Positions 45,133-55,900 of a stretch of 64,000 bases of DNA are shown in pieces. Made by a program: the position numbers and the translations under genes. Position 1 is the first letter of the stretch. Every line of letters begins with the position of its first letter. Source of the DNA: Phaffia rhodozyma (Eukaryota > Basidiomycota > Tremellomycetes > Cystofilobasidiales > Mrakiaceae); assembly GCA_014706385.1 (NCBI GenBank), contig JACGZH010000009.1, forward strand, positions 1,143,169 through 1,207,168, written 5' to 3'. Below the pieces are notes generated by a model that saw nothing but the letters and a program-made list of their open reading frames with translations, did not search any database and was not told the origin of the DNA.

Positions 45133-48100
45133 TTTTAGATTCATAGATAGTTCTTTTAGCAAGGTCTGGTTGTAGCGAGCAGGAAGAAGAAAGAAAGAGG
45201 ACCGACAGGTGTAGGAGGTGTAGGAGGTGTAGGAGGTGTACGCTAAGGGGAGGTAAGGGGAGGTAGGAGGAAGAGGGGAAGAAGTAGAAATGGAAGTAGA
45301 AGTAAAGGAAGAAATAGAGAAAGAGGTAAAGAATAAAGTAGGATAAAATGAAGAAGAAGGAAGTAAAGAGATCGAAACAGAAGTAGAAACAGAAGTAGAA
45401 GTAGAAAGAGAGAAATAGAGTAAGATGGAAGGAAACAAGATAAGACGAAAAGAAAACGAGATAAGATGGAAAGAAAGAAAGAAAGAAAAGAAGATAAGAT
45501 AGAAAGAAAAGAAAGAAAGAAAGAAGAAAGAGAAAGAGATGCAAACTGCAAGTTGATCATCGACCACCATCATCATGAAGTAAATCTCACAACGAAACAC
45601 GCAACAGAACGACTCCTTCTCGCTTCCATCCATTCTCTATCACTTCCGTCCACTTCCATCCACTTCCATCCACTTCCGTCCACCTCGACTTTGTTCAGAA
45701 CTGCCAGTGGGCAGCCCTGGCAGACAACAGGACGACAGCAAGATGACTGAGAAGACGGCCAGCGGCAGACGGACCGAGGTGCTTGGTCCACCGGTCGATC
45801 AGCTCGTTCGCCCGGCAGTCGATCGCCCCGCCGGTGGTGAGGATGAAGGGCTCGAAGGGAAGATAGATCCGGTTCGCATAGGTCTGTACCTTTTCTTTTG
45901 CTTTCCCGTCCAGGATCGCGACGACCGCTTGGTGGGCTGGGTCGAGCTGGACACCGGGCGGGTCGTTCCGTCTGGCGAACCGAGTGGCAAAGGCTGATCT
46001 GTTTTGTTTGGCGGCCTGTGGGTACAGATGGGTCCGTCTGGCGATCTCTCGTGCGGCGTCGGATGCGATCGAGACTACAGCGACGTCGATCTCGACGACA
46101 CCGTCGGGCGAAGTGATCCGGAGATCGGTCCGCATGGAGGTGCCAGGGACAAGTGGTTCGTTCTCTACGTTGAACATGCTGTTCGCAGCGAGCGACTTGT
46201 GTACTAACCGCTTGATGTTGCCGTGTCTAGCGAGGGTGTCTGGGTTGCGGCCGTGGCAGACCTCGTCGTGTCCGTAGTGGTTCTGGTGGTGGCAGCTGTT
46301 GCAGAGGTCGGACCGGCCGGGGCAGAAGGTGAGGAAGTGGAGACCGGCGGCGATGTGGACGTCTCTGAGGGAGAGCGAGGAGGTGAAGGGGATGATGTTG
46401 AGCCATCTGCGGCCGAGGAACGTCGCGTTTTCAGCCAGTGAGTCCTGTTGATGCTGTGAGAGCTGAGAAAGGAGAATGCTCAGCTTGTGTTCGACCATGC
46501 TGTTTGTTCTAGCCCTTTGGGACATTGGCTGGACGTCCGACATGTCAAAGCCGCCGAGGATGGGTGCGATGATGGTGTCTGCTGCCTCGTTTGCGGCCTG
46601 ATAGGCGAGTGGGGCGACGTCGGCGAACGAGAGCACACCGAGGCCGCCGAACCGGGTGGGGAGCTGGATGATGGCTCTGTCGGTGTCGAGTCGACGGGGA
46701 GAGTTCCGGATGAGGAGAACCGCCTCGGTGAGTGCGTCGTCTAGTGCAGTCCATGGGTGATCGAGATCTGACGTGTCTAGTGTTCGTTGGAGGTGCCGCA
46801 GGTTCATCTGGACGCATCGACGGAGAAGCAAGAGACCGTGCTGGTAGTGGAGGCTGGGCAGTTTCCGGATGATGGCAAGCTCGTGGTGGATCTTGCGTTG
46901 GAGGAAGGCCGCTCGGAACTGTGTGCTGCCGATGGCGGTGCCGAGAAGCTCGAGGCCATGGGACTCGATAGAAAACAGGTCATGTATCTTTGACTTTGAT
47001 TTGTTTAGTGATAAAGATGTGCTACTTGCTTCTACGAACGCGATGACTTTCTCGAGTGCTCCAGAGTCATTTGTCAGGATGAACACATCGTCTAGATAGC
47101 TGACGACCAGACCGTCGAGGCCTACGAACTGACGAAGCTGAGACATGAACCGTCTGATGGCAAGAGAAAAGAAGAGAGGCCCGAACGGATCGCCCTGTCT
47201 GACCCCCTGCTGGGAAGCCATCGTGACGACCTGGCCGTCTGATCCGGTACAGACCAGAGTGGTATGCTCACCGTATGCCCACCGACCGGCCCGATAGAGC
47301 TCGGGAGCCCAGTCCTTGAGTCCGTCGGCGAGGTCTCGTCTGCTGACAGTGTTGAACGCGTTAGAAAAGTCCAGACTGACGAGGTGGTTGTAAGTGCCAC
47401 GGAGATCACCTCTCGTTGCCTCGTCAACCAGTCTGACGATCGGCTCGACTCCGCCCTTGGAGCCGACGCCAAGCTGACAGTCTAGGAGCATGGTCTGTCT
47501 GAGTCTGGCCTTGAGAAGGATCTTGCTTACCAGCCGATAGAGCAGCTCGCCCACCGCGATCGGTCTGACCCCGCCGCCTGTCTTTTCGAGAGGAGTCAGT
47601 CTGGAAGCACAGAGAAGCTGGATGCCGGGTGCTGTACCCTGAGAGATCTGACCGGTAAGCACACGGACCATCTCACGGACAGGCTGCCGGGCGAGGGCAA
47701 GGGAAAGCAGAGGCTGAGTCCAGCCAGAGATACCGGGAGAGGTCTCTCTGGAGAACTTGGCAAACGCAGGGAGAACGGCTTGCTCTTCCGGGCTGTCGCC
47801 AGGATGAGGGCCAGCACGAGACGAAAACGGAGAGGGGTCACCGGATGGATGTTTTGCATGCAACCTCGCCATCACATCCTCACTCAGAGCAAGGACAGGA
47901 GACCGGTCGGAAAGCAGACTGGCAGCACGAGAGAGATAGCCAGAAGAGACCTGTCTGCCGACGGCATGCTTGAGATCACCAGGCCGACGATCGCCAGCAG
48001 AGCGAGAGGAGTGCTCCGGCCAAGACACAGCAGGGTATGCTCGCAGCCTGGCAGCCGAGTTGACGCCAGGAGCAAAGCCAGGGACAAGGCCGACTTTTGG

Positions 48101-48454
48101 GAGACAGAGAAAGTCAAACAGAGTGTGCTCACTGGGCTTTGAGACATAGGCGAACGCCATCCGCTCTGCTGCATCTTGGAAGGCCTTGAGCTGGCGACCG
48201 TGGAGAGGCTTGCTCGCGGTGGGCAGTTTGACGAGGGAGAGGAAGCGGTCAAGGAGGGATGTGTGGGAGGATGCGAGGTCGATGGCCTGGTCGATCTGGT
48301 CGAGGGCAGCGGTGTCGGACGCGGTGTCTGCAGGAGGAGGAGAAGGCGGAAGGGAGGGAGGAAGGGAGGGAGGAAGGGAGGGAGGCCAAGACAGGGTGGG
48401 AGCAGGCTCGGCTGGGAGAGGACTAGGAGTGGGTGGGAGAGGACTAGGAGTGGG
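45133..48454 (-). mobile_element. Telomeric non-LTR retrotransposon copy 3, 5'-truncated
   Basis: 3.3 kb copy that lacks the N-terminal zinc fingers. It is truncated in the Ser/Pro-rich linker, exactly where the element sequence AGTGGGT meets GGGTTAGGG, suggesting telomere addition at a GGGT microhomology. Confidence 0.93.
45695..48454 (-). pseudogene. 5'-truncated retrotransposon ORF (copy 3): reverse transcriptase and endonuclease
   Basis: Open without stops from the truncation point to the normal stop. An internal Met at 48160 (residue 343 of the intact protein) would give 821 aa containing RT and endonuclease but no N-terminal zinc fingers. That part matches the intact copies. Without the fingers and 5' region, autonomous activity is unlikely. 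Confidence 0.9.
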
Positions 48455-48460
48455 TTAGGG
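48455..48460 (+). repeat. Single TTAGGG between copies 3 and 4
   Basis: One telomeric unit, overlapping the GGGT at the truncation point of copy 3. Confidence 0.9.
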
Positions 48461-48758
48461 TTTTAGATTCATAGATAGTTCTTTTAGCAAGGTCTGGTTG
48501 TAGCGAGCAGGAAGAAGAAAGAAAGAGGACCGACAGCTGTAGGAGGTGTAGGAGGTGTAGGAGGTGTACGCTAAGGGGAGGTAAGGGGAGGTAGGAGGAA
48601 GAGGGGAAGAAGTAGAAATGGAAGTAGAAGTAAAGGAAGAAATAGAGAAAGAGGTAAAGAATAAAGTAGGATAAAATGAAGAAGAAGGAAGTAAAGAGAT
48701 CGAAACAGAAGTAGAAACAGAAGTAGAAGTAGAAAGAGAGAAATAGAGTAAGATGGAA
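48461..48758 (-). mobile_element. Telomeric non-LTR retrotransposon copy 4, truncated within the 3' UTR
   Basis: About 300 bp of the 3' untranslated region only, of the same subtype as copy 3. It ends at AGATGGAAGG fused to GTTAGGG, again a G-rich truncation point. Confidence 0.92.
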
Positions 48759-48767
48759 GGGTTAGGG
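48759..48767 (+). repeat. Telomeric remnant GGGTTAGGG between copies 4 and 5
   Basis: One and a half telomeric units, partly shared with the end of copy 4. Confidence 0.9.
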
Positions 48768-49309
48768 TCTTAGATTCATAGATAGTTCTTTTAGCAAGGT
48801 CTGGTTGTAGCGAGCAGAAAGAAGAAAGAAAGAGGACCGACAGCTGTAGGAGGTGTACGCTAAGGGGAGGTAGGAAGAAGAGGGGAAGAAGTAGAAATGG
48901 AAGTAGAAGTAAAGAAAGAAATAGAAGTAGAAGTAAGGATAGAAATAGAAGTAGAAGTAAAGATAGAAATAGAGAAAGAGGTAAAGAATAAAGTAGGATA
49001 AAATGAAGAAGAAGGAAGTAAAGAGATCGAAACAGAAGTAGAAACAGAAGTAGAAGTAGAAAGAGAGAAATAGAGTAAGATGGAAGGAAACAAGATAAGA
49101 CGAAAAGAAAACGAGATAAGATGGAAAGAAAGAAAGAAAGAAAAGAAGATAAGATAGAAAGAAAAGAAAGAAAGAAAGAAGAAAGAGAAAGAGATGCAAA
49201 CTGCAAGTTGATCATCAACAACCATCATCATGAAGTAAATCTCACAACGAAACACGCAACAGAACGACTCCTTCTCGCTTCCATCCACTTCCGTCCACCT
49301 CGACTTTGT

Positions 49310-52300
49310 TCAGAACTGCCAGTGGGCAGCCCTGGCAGACAACAGGACGACAGCAAGATGACTGAGAAGACGGCCAGCGGCAGACGGACCGAGGTGCTTG
49401 GTCCACCGGTCGATCAGCTCGTTCGCCCGGCAGTCGATCGCCCCGCCGGTGGTGAGGATGAAGGGCTCGAAGGGAAGATAGATCCGGTTCGCATAGGTCT
49501 GTACCTTTTCTTTTGCTTTCCCGTCCAGGATCGCGACGACCGCTTGGTGGGCTGGGTCGAGCTGGACACCGGGCGGGTCGTTCCGTCTGGCGAACCGAGT
49601 GGCAAAGGCTGATCTGTTTTGTTTGGCGGCCTGTGGGTACAGATGGGTCCGTCTGGCGATCTCTCGTGCGGCGTCGGATGCGATCGAGACTACAGCGACG
49701 TCGATCTCGACGACACCGTCGGGCGAAGTGATCCGGAGATCGGTCCGCATGGAGGTGCCAGGGACAAGTGGTTCGTTCTCTACGTTGAACATGCTGTTCG
49801 CAGCGAGCGACTTGTGTACTAACCGCTTGATGTTGCCGTGTCTAGCGAGGGTGTCTGGGTTGCGGCCGTGGCAGACCTCGTCGTGTCCGTAGTGGTTCTG
49901 GTGGTGGCAGCTGTTGCAGAGGTCGGACCGGCCGGGGCAGAAGGTGAGGAAGTGGAGACCGGCGGCGATGTGGACGTCTCTGAGGGAGAGCGAGGAGGTG
50001 AAGGGGATGATGTTGAGCCATCTGCGGCCGAGGAACGTCGCGTTTTCAGCCAGTGAGTCCTGTTGATGCTGTGAGAGCTGAGAAAGGAGAATGCTCAGCT
50101 TGTGTTCGACCATGCTGTTTGTTCTAGCCCTTTGGGACATTGGCTGGACGTCCGACATGTCAAAGCCGCCGAGGATGGGTGCGATGATGGTGTCTGCTGC
50201 CTCGTTTGCGGCCTGATAGGCGAGTGGGGCGACGTCGGCGAACGAGAGCACACCGAGGCCGCCGAACCGGGTGGGGAGCTGGATGATGGCTCTGTCGGTG
50301 TCGAGTCGACGGGGAGAGTTCCGGATGAGGAGAACCGCCTCGGTGAGTGCGTCGTCTAGTGCAGTCCATGGGTGATCGAGATCTGACGTGTCTAGTGTTC
50401 GTTGGAGGTGCCGCAGGTTCATCTGGACGCATCGACGGAGAAGCAAGAGACCGTGCTGGTAGTGGAGGCTGGGCAGTTTCCGGATGATGGCAAGCTCGTG
50501 GTGGATCTTGCGTTGGAGGAAGGCCGCTCGGAACTGTGTGCTGCCGATGGCGGTGCCGAGAAGCTCGAGGCCATGGGACTCGATAGAAAACAGGTCATGT
50601 ATCTTTGACTTTGATTTGTTTAGTGATAAAGATGTGCTACTTGCTTCTACGAACGCGATGACTTTCTCGAGTGCTCCAGAGTCATTTGTCAGGATGAACA
50701 CATCGTCTAGATAGCTGACGACCAGACCGTCGAGGCCTACGAACTGACGAAGCTGAGACATGAACCGTCTGATGGCAAGAGAAAAGAAGAGAGGCCCGAA
50801 CGGATCGCCCTGTCTGACCCCCTGCTGGGAAGCCATCGTGACGACCTGGCCGTCTGATCCGGTACAGACCAGAGTGGTATGCTCACCGTATGCCCACCGA
50901 CCGGCCCGATAGAGCTCGGGAGCCCAGTCCTTGAGTCCGTCGGCGAGGTCTCGTCTGCTGACAGTGTTGAACGCGTTAGAAAAGTCCAGACTGACGAGGT
51001 GGTTGTAAGTGCCACGGAGATCACCTCTCGTTGCCTCGTCAACCAGTCTGACGATCGGCTCGACTCCGCCCTTGGAGCCGACGCCAAGCTGACAGTCTAG
51101 GAGCATGGTCTGTCTGAGTCTGGCCTTGAGAAGGATCTTGCTTACCAGCCGATAGAGCAGCTCGCCCACCGCGATCGGTCTGACCCCGCCGCCTGTCTTT
51201 TCGAGAGGAGTCAGTCTGGAAGCACAGAGAAGCTGGATGCCGGGTGCTGTACCCTGAGAGATCTGACCGGTAAGCACACGGACCATCTCACGGACAGGCT
51301 GCCGGGCGAGGGCAAGGGAAAGCAGAGGCTGAGTCCAGCCAGAGATACCGGGAGAGGTCTCTCTGGAGAACTTGGCAAACGCAGGGAGAACGGCTTGCTC
51401 TTCCGGGCTGTCGCCAGGATGAGGGCCAGCACGAGACGAAAACGGAGAGGGGTCACCGGATGGATGTTTTGCATGCAACCTCGCCATCACATCCTCACTC
51501 AGAGCAAGGACAGGAGACCGGTCGGAAAGCAGACTGGCAGCACGAGAGAGATAGCCAGAAGAGACCTGTCTGCCGACGGCATGCTTGAGATCACCAGGCC
51601 GACGATCGCCAGCAGAGCGAGAGGAGTGCTCCGGCCAAGACACAGCAGGGTATGCTCGCAGCCTGGCAGCCGAGTTGACGCCAGGAGCAAAGCCAGGGAC
51701 AAGGCCGACTTTTGGGAGACAGAGAAAGTCAAACAGAGTGTGCTCACTGGGCTTTGAGACATAGGCGAACGCCATCCGCTCTGCTGCATCTTGGAAGGCC
51801 TTGAGCTGGCGACCGTGGAGAGGCTTGCTCGCGGTGGGCAGTTTGACGAGGGAGAGGAAGCGGTCAAGGAGGGATGTGTGGGAGGATGCGAGGTCGATGG
51901 CCTGGTCGATCTGGTCGAGGGCAGCGGTGTCGGACGCGGTGTCTGCAGGAGGAGGAGAAGGCGGAAGGGAGGGAGGAAGGGAGGGAGGAAGGGAGGGAGG
52001 CCAAGACAGGGTGGGAGCAGGCTCGGCTGGGAGAGGACTAGGAGTGGGTGGGAGAGGACTAGGAGTGGGTGGGACGAGTAGTAGACCAGACTGAGCATGG
52101 TGTTGTCTGAGTCGAGGCTGAGGAAGAGAGTAAGGCATAGGGTCAGCCAGGGCATCAGACTCAAAGCCAGAGACAGAGTCAGGCAGGGCATCGGGCCCGG
52201 CGACAAGTGGAGAAGCAGGTGCAGGAGCGAGTGCAGAGACAGGCACGAGATCAGGACCAGGAGAAAGCGACTCGGCTGGGTGGACGGAAGAAAAAGAGTG

Positions 52301-52801
52301 GATGGAGGACGACGGAGGGCTAGAAAAGGACTGTCTTCGTGGAAGACGAGGGATGGCACGCTGGGTGGGGATCAAGCGAGGTCTGGTGGGCAGAGATGTG
52401 GCGGATGCTGAGCGGGGTCTGGAGGTGGCTGGATGGGTTGGATAGGACGGGAGATGGGACGGGAGATGAGAGGAAGGGCGGGAGGGCCGAGAGAGCCGAG
52501 AGTGGGAAGACCGAGGCTGGGAGGGCACAGGCTGGGAGGGCACAGGCTGAGAAGGGAGGGAATGGGAAGAGACAGGGTGGACAGCAAAAGGGTCCTGTTT
52601 CTTGTGAGTCTTGGCGATATGGGTGAGAAGGCCATGTTGACTAGCACAGGGAAAGCCACAGCTGCAGGCGATGAGACCGGTGCCAGCAAGAGAGGCGTTT
52701 GTCCATCTGTTTGGGCGGTCTAGTTTCCGGAGGTGTTCGAGGAGGGCAGTGGTGCGGAGGTCACAGTGGGGACACTGGATGGGATTGTCTCTGTTGGACA
52801 T
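49310..52801 (-). CDS. Retrotransposon polyprotein: zinc fingers, reverse transcriptase, restriction-like endonuclease (copy 5)
   Basis: Intact 1163-aa single ORF. N-terminus: CPHCDLRTTALLEHLRK, then CSCGFPCASQHGLLTH...H, C2H2-like DNA-binding fingers (residues about 10-70). Ser/Pro-rich linker (about 70-300). Reverse transcriptase (about 500-780): motif A LVSLDFSNAF (Asp about 606), motif B QGVRQGDPFGP (about 660-670), motif C YLDD (697-700). C-terminal knuckle CNSC...H...C (962-977), RHGN (about 987), and an endonuclease core with RTDL (Asp about 1021) and EIDVAV (Asp about 1034), the D-x12-D spacing of restriction-like endonucleases in R2/CRE elements. No apurinic-type endonuclease and no RNase H are visible. 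This layout fits the telomere-targeted CRE group (Cnl1, MoTeR). Translations of copies 5, 6 and 7 are identical, so the element is young. Confidence 0.93.
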   Translation of the reverse strand: MSNRDNPIQCPHCDLRTTALLEHLRKLDRPNRWTNASLAGTGLIACSCGFPCASQHGLLTHIAKTHKKQDPFAVHPVSSHSLPSQPVPSQPVPSQPRSSHSRLSRPSRPSSHLPSHLPSYPTHPATSRPRSASATSLPTRPRLIPTQRAIPRLPRRQSFSSPPSSSIHSFSSVHPAESLSPGPDLVPVSALAPAPASPLVAGPDALPDSVSGFESDALADPMPYSLPQPRLRQHHAQSGLLLVPPTPSPLPPTPSPLPAEPAPTLSWPPSLPPSLPPSLPPSPPPADTASDTAALDQIDQAIDLASSHTSLLDRFLSLVKLPTASKPLHGRQLKAFQDAAERMAFAYVSKPSEHTLFDFLCLPKVGLVPGFAPGVNSAARLRAYPAVSWPEHSSRSAGDRRPGDLKHAVGRQVSSGYLSRAASLLSDRSPVLALSEDVMARLHAKHPSGDPSPFSSRAGPHPGDSPEEQAVLPAFAKFSRETSPGISGWTQPLLSLALARQPVREMVRVLTGQISQGTAPGIQLLCASRLTPLEKTGGGVRPIAVGELLYRLVSKILLKARLRQTMLLDCQLGVGSKGGVEPIVRLVDEATRGDLRGTYNHLVSLDFSNAFNTVSRRDLADGLKDWAPELYRAGRWAYGEHTTLVCTGSDGQVVTMASQQGVRQGDPFGPLFFSLAIRRFMSQLRQFVGLDGLVVSYLDDVFILTNDSGALEKVIAFVEASSTSLSLNKSKSKIHDLFSIESHGLELLGTAIGSTQFRAAFLQRKIHHELAIIRKLPSLHYQHGLLLLRRCVQMNLRHLQRTLDTSDLDHPWTALDDALTEAVLLIRNSPRRLDTDRAIIQLPTRFGGLGVLSFADVAPLAYQAANEAADTIIAPILGGFDMSDVQPMSQRARTNSMVEHKLSILLSQLSQHQQDSLAENATFLGRRWLNIIPFTSSLSLRDVHIAAGLHFLTFCPGRSDLCNSCHHQNHYGHDEVCHGRNPDTLARHGNIKRLVHKSLAANSMFNVENEPLVPGTSMRTDLRITSPDGVVEIDVAVVSIASDAAREIARRTHLYPQAAKQNRSAFATRFARRNDPPGVQLDPAHQAVVAILDGKAKEKVQTYANRIYLPFEPFILTTGGAIDCRANELIDRWTKHLGPSAAGRLLSHLAVVLLSARAAHWQF

Positions 52802-52870
52802 GGCCCAGGAGGGCGGTAAGGGGGGTGTGTCAGAGGGCCGAGGAGTGTGTCGGTGGAGGGTCCAGGGTCA

Positions 52871-52906
52871 GGGTAGGGTAGGGTAGGGTGGGGTAGGGTA
52901 GGGTAG
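52871..52906 (+). repeat. Telomere-like pentamer array (GGGTA)n in the 5' leader of copy 5
   Basis: About seven GGGTA/GGGTG units, a degenerate telomere-like repeat lying 16 bp inside the element's 5' end. The corresponding array in copy 6 has one more unit. Confidence 0.9.
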
Positions 52907-52922
52907 GTGTACGAGGTGTACG

Positions 52923-52956
52923 TTAGGGTTAGGGTTTTAGATTCATAGAGTTAGGG
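52923..52956 (+). repeat. Junction: (TTAGGG)2 - 16-bp 3'-end stub - TTAGGG
   Basis: Two telomeric units, then TTTTAGATTCATAGAG (52935-52950), then one TTAGGG before copy 6. The stub matches the extreme 3' terminus of the element (subtype with TTTT), so it is readable as an insertion truncated after about 16 nt. The same 34-bp junction recurs at 57109 and 61290. Confidence 0.93.
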
Positions 52957-55900
52957 TCTTAGATTCATAGATAGTTCTTTTAGCAAGGTCTGGTTGTAGC
53001 GAGCAGAAAGAAGAAAGAAAGAGGACCGACAGGTGTAGGAGGTGTACGCTAAGGGGAGGTAGGAGGAGGTAGGAGGAAGAGGGGAAGAAGTAGAAATGGA
53101 AGTAGAAGTAAAGGAAGAAATAGAGAAAGAGGTAAAGAATAAAGTAGGATAAAATGAAGAAGAAGGAAGTAAAGAGATCGAAACAGAAGTAGAAACAGAA
53201 GTAGAAGTAGAAAGAGAGAAATAGAGTAAGATGGAAGGAAACAAGATAAGACGAAAAGAAAACGAGATAAGATGGAAAGAAAGAAAGAAAGAAAAGAAGA
53301 TAAGATAGAAAGAAAAGAAAGAAAGAAAGAAGAAAGAGAAAGAGATGCAAACTGCAAGTTGATCATCAACAACCATCATCATGAAGTAAATCTCACAACG
53401 AAACACGCAACAGAACGACTCCTTCTCGCTTCCATCCATTCTCTATCACTTCCGTCCACTTCCATCCACTTCCGTCCACCTCGACTTTGTTCAGAACTGC
53501 CAGTGGGCAGCCCTGGCAGACAACAGGACGACAGCAAGATGACTGAGAAGACGGCCAGCGGCAGACGGACCGAGGTGCTTGGTCCACCGGTCGATCAGCT
53601 CGTTCGCCCGGCAGTCGATCGCCCCGCCGGTGGTGAGGATGAAGGGCTCGAAGGGAAGATAGATCCGGTTCGCATAGGTCTGTACCTTTTCTTTTGCTTT
53701 CCCGTCCAGGATCGCGACGACCGCTTGGTGGGCTGGGTCGAGCTGGACACCGGGCGGGTCGTTCCGTCTGGCGAACCGAGTGGCAAAGGCTGATCTGTTT
53801 TGTTTGGCGGCCTGTGGGTACAGATGGGTCCGTCTGGCGATCTCTCGTGCGGCGTCGGATGCGATCGAGACTACAGCGACGTCGATCTCGACGACACCGT
53901 CGGGCGAAGTGATCCGGAGATCGGTCCGCATGGAGGTGCCAGGGACAAGTGGTTCGTTCTCTACGTTGAACATGCTGTTCGCAGCGAGCGACTTGTGTAC
54001 TAACCGCTTGATGTTGCCGTGTCTAGCGAGGGTGTCTGGGTTGCGGCCGTGGCAGACCTCGTCGTGTCCGTAGTGGTTCTGGTGGTGGCAGCTGTTGCAG
54101 AGGTCGGACCGGCCGGGGCAGAAGGTGAGGAAGTGGAGACCGGCGGCGATGTGGACGTCTCTGAGGGAGAGCGAGGAGGTGAAGGGGATGATGTTGAGCC
54201 ATCTGCGGCCGAGGAACGTCGCGTTTTCAGCCAGTGAGTCCTGTTGATGCTGTGAGAGCTGAGAAAGGAGAATGCTCAGCTTGTGTTCGACCATGCTGTT
54301 TGTTCTAGCCCTTTGGGACATTGGCTGGACGTCCGACATGTCAAAGCCGCCGAGGATGGGTGCGATGATGGTGTCTGCTGCCTCGTTTGCGGCCTGATAG
54401 GCGAGTGGGGCGACGTCGGCGAACGAGAGCACACCGAGGCCGCCGAACCGGGTGGGGAGCTGGATGATGGCTCTGTCGGTGTCGAGTCGACGGGGAGAGT
54501 TCCGGATGAGGAGAACCGCCTCGGTGAGTGCGTCGTCTAGTGCAGTCCATGGGTGATCGAGATCTGACGTGTCTAGTGTTCGTTGGAGGTGCCGCAGGTT
54601 CATCTGGACGCATCGACGGAGAAGCAAGAGACCGTGCTGGTAGTGGAGGCTGGGCAGTTTCCGGATGATGGCAAGCTCGTGGTGGATCTTGCGTTGGAGG
54701 AAGGCCGCTCGGAACTGTGTGCTGCCGATGGCGGTGCCGAGAAGCTCGAGGCCATGGGACTCGATAGAAAACAGGTCATGTATCTTTGACTTTGATTTGT
54801 TTAGTGATAAAGATGTGCTACTTGCTTCTACGAACGCGATGACTTTCTCGAGTGCTCCAGAGTCATTTGTCAGGATGAACACATCGTCTAGATAGCTGAC
54901 GACCAGACCGTCGAGGCCTACGAACTGACGAAGCTGAGACATGAACCGTCTGATGGCAAGAGAAAAGAAGAGAGGCCCGAACGGATCGCCCTGTCTGACC
55001 CCCTGCTGGGAAGCCATCGTGACGACCTGGCCGTCTGATCCGGTACAGACCAGAGTGGTATGCTCACCGTATGCCCACCGACCGGCCCGATAGAGCTCGG
55101 GAGCCCAGTCCTTGAGTCCGTCGGCGAGGTCTCGTCTGCTGACAGTGTTGAACGCGTTAGAAAAGTCCAGACTGACGAGGTGGTTGTAAGTGCCACGGAG
55201 ATCACCTCTCGTTGCCTCGTCAACCAGTCTGACGATCGGCTCGACTCCGCCCTTGGAGCCGACGCCAAGCTGACAGTCTAGGAGCATGGTCTGTCTGAGT
55301 CTGGCCTTGAGAAGGATCTTGCTTACCAGCCGATAGAGCAGCTCGCCCACCGCGATCGGTCTGACCCCGCCGCCTGTCTTTTCGAGAGGAGTCAGTCTGG
55401 AAGCACAGAGAAGCTGGATGCCGGGTGCTGTACCCTGAGAGATCTGACCGGTAAGCACACGGACCATCTCACGGACAGGCTGCCGGGCGAGGGCAAGGGA
55501 AAGCAGAGGCTGAGTCCAGCCAGAGATACCGGGAGAGGTCTCTCTGGAGAACTTGGCAAACGCAGGGAGAACGGCTTGCTCTTCCGGGCTGTCGCCAGGA
55601 TGAGGGCCAGCACGAGACGAAAACGGAGAGGGGTCACCGGATGGATGTTTTGCATGCAACCTCGCCATCACATCCTCACTCAGAGCAAGGACAGGAGACC
55701 GGTCGGAAAGCAGACTGGCAGCACGAGAGAGATAGCCAGAAGAGACCTGTCTGCCGACGGCATGCTTGAGATCACCAGGCCGACGATCGCCAGCAGAGCG
55801 AGAGGAGTGCTCCGGCCAAGACACAGCAGGGTATGCTCGCAGCCTGGCAGCCGAGTTGACGCCAGGAGCAAAGCCAGGGACAAGGCCGACTTTTGGGAGA

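Larger units (their letters stand above)
48768..52922 (-). mobile_element. Full-length telomeric non-LTR retrotransposon copy 5 (CRE/Cnl1-like)
   Basis: 4155 bp. On the sense (minus) strand: a ~120-nt 5' leader starting CGTACACCTCGTACACC and containing ACCCT pentamers; one long ORF; and a ~540-nt pyrimidine-rich 3' UTR ending ATCTATGAATCTAAGA, joined to CCCTAA repeats. There is no poly-A tail; the 3' end abuts telomeric repeat, as expected for reverse transcription primed on the chromosome end. Its 3' UTR is of the longer subtype, unlike copies 6-8. Confidence 0.94.

Noticed and set aside
51499..52359. 286-aa minus-strand frame overlapping the retrotransposon ORF, as a possible ORF1
   Set aside because: It overlaps the linker and pre-RT coding region in another frame and is Ser/Leu/Pro low-complexity; no gag-like or RNA-binding motif.
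49838..52886. Many plus-strand frames of 60-120 aa repeated with a 4.18 kb period
   Set aside because: Shadows of the high-GC minus-strand retrotransposon ORF; they recur only because the element recurs.
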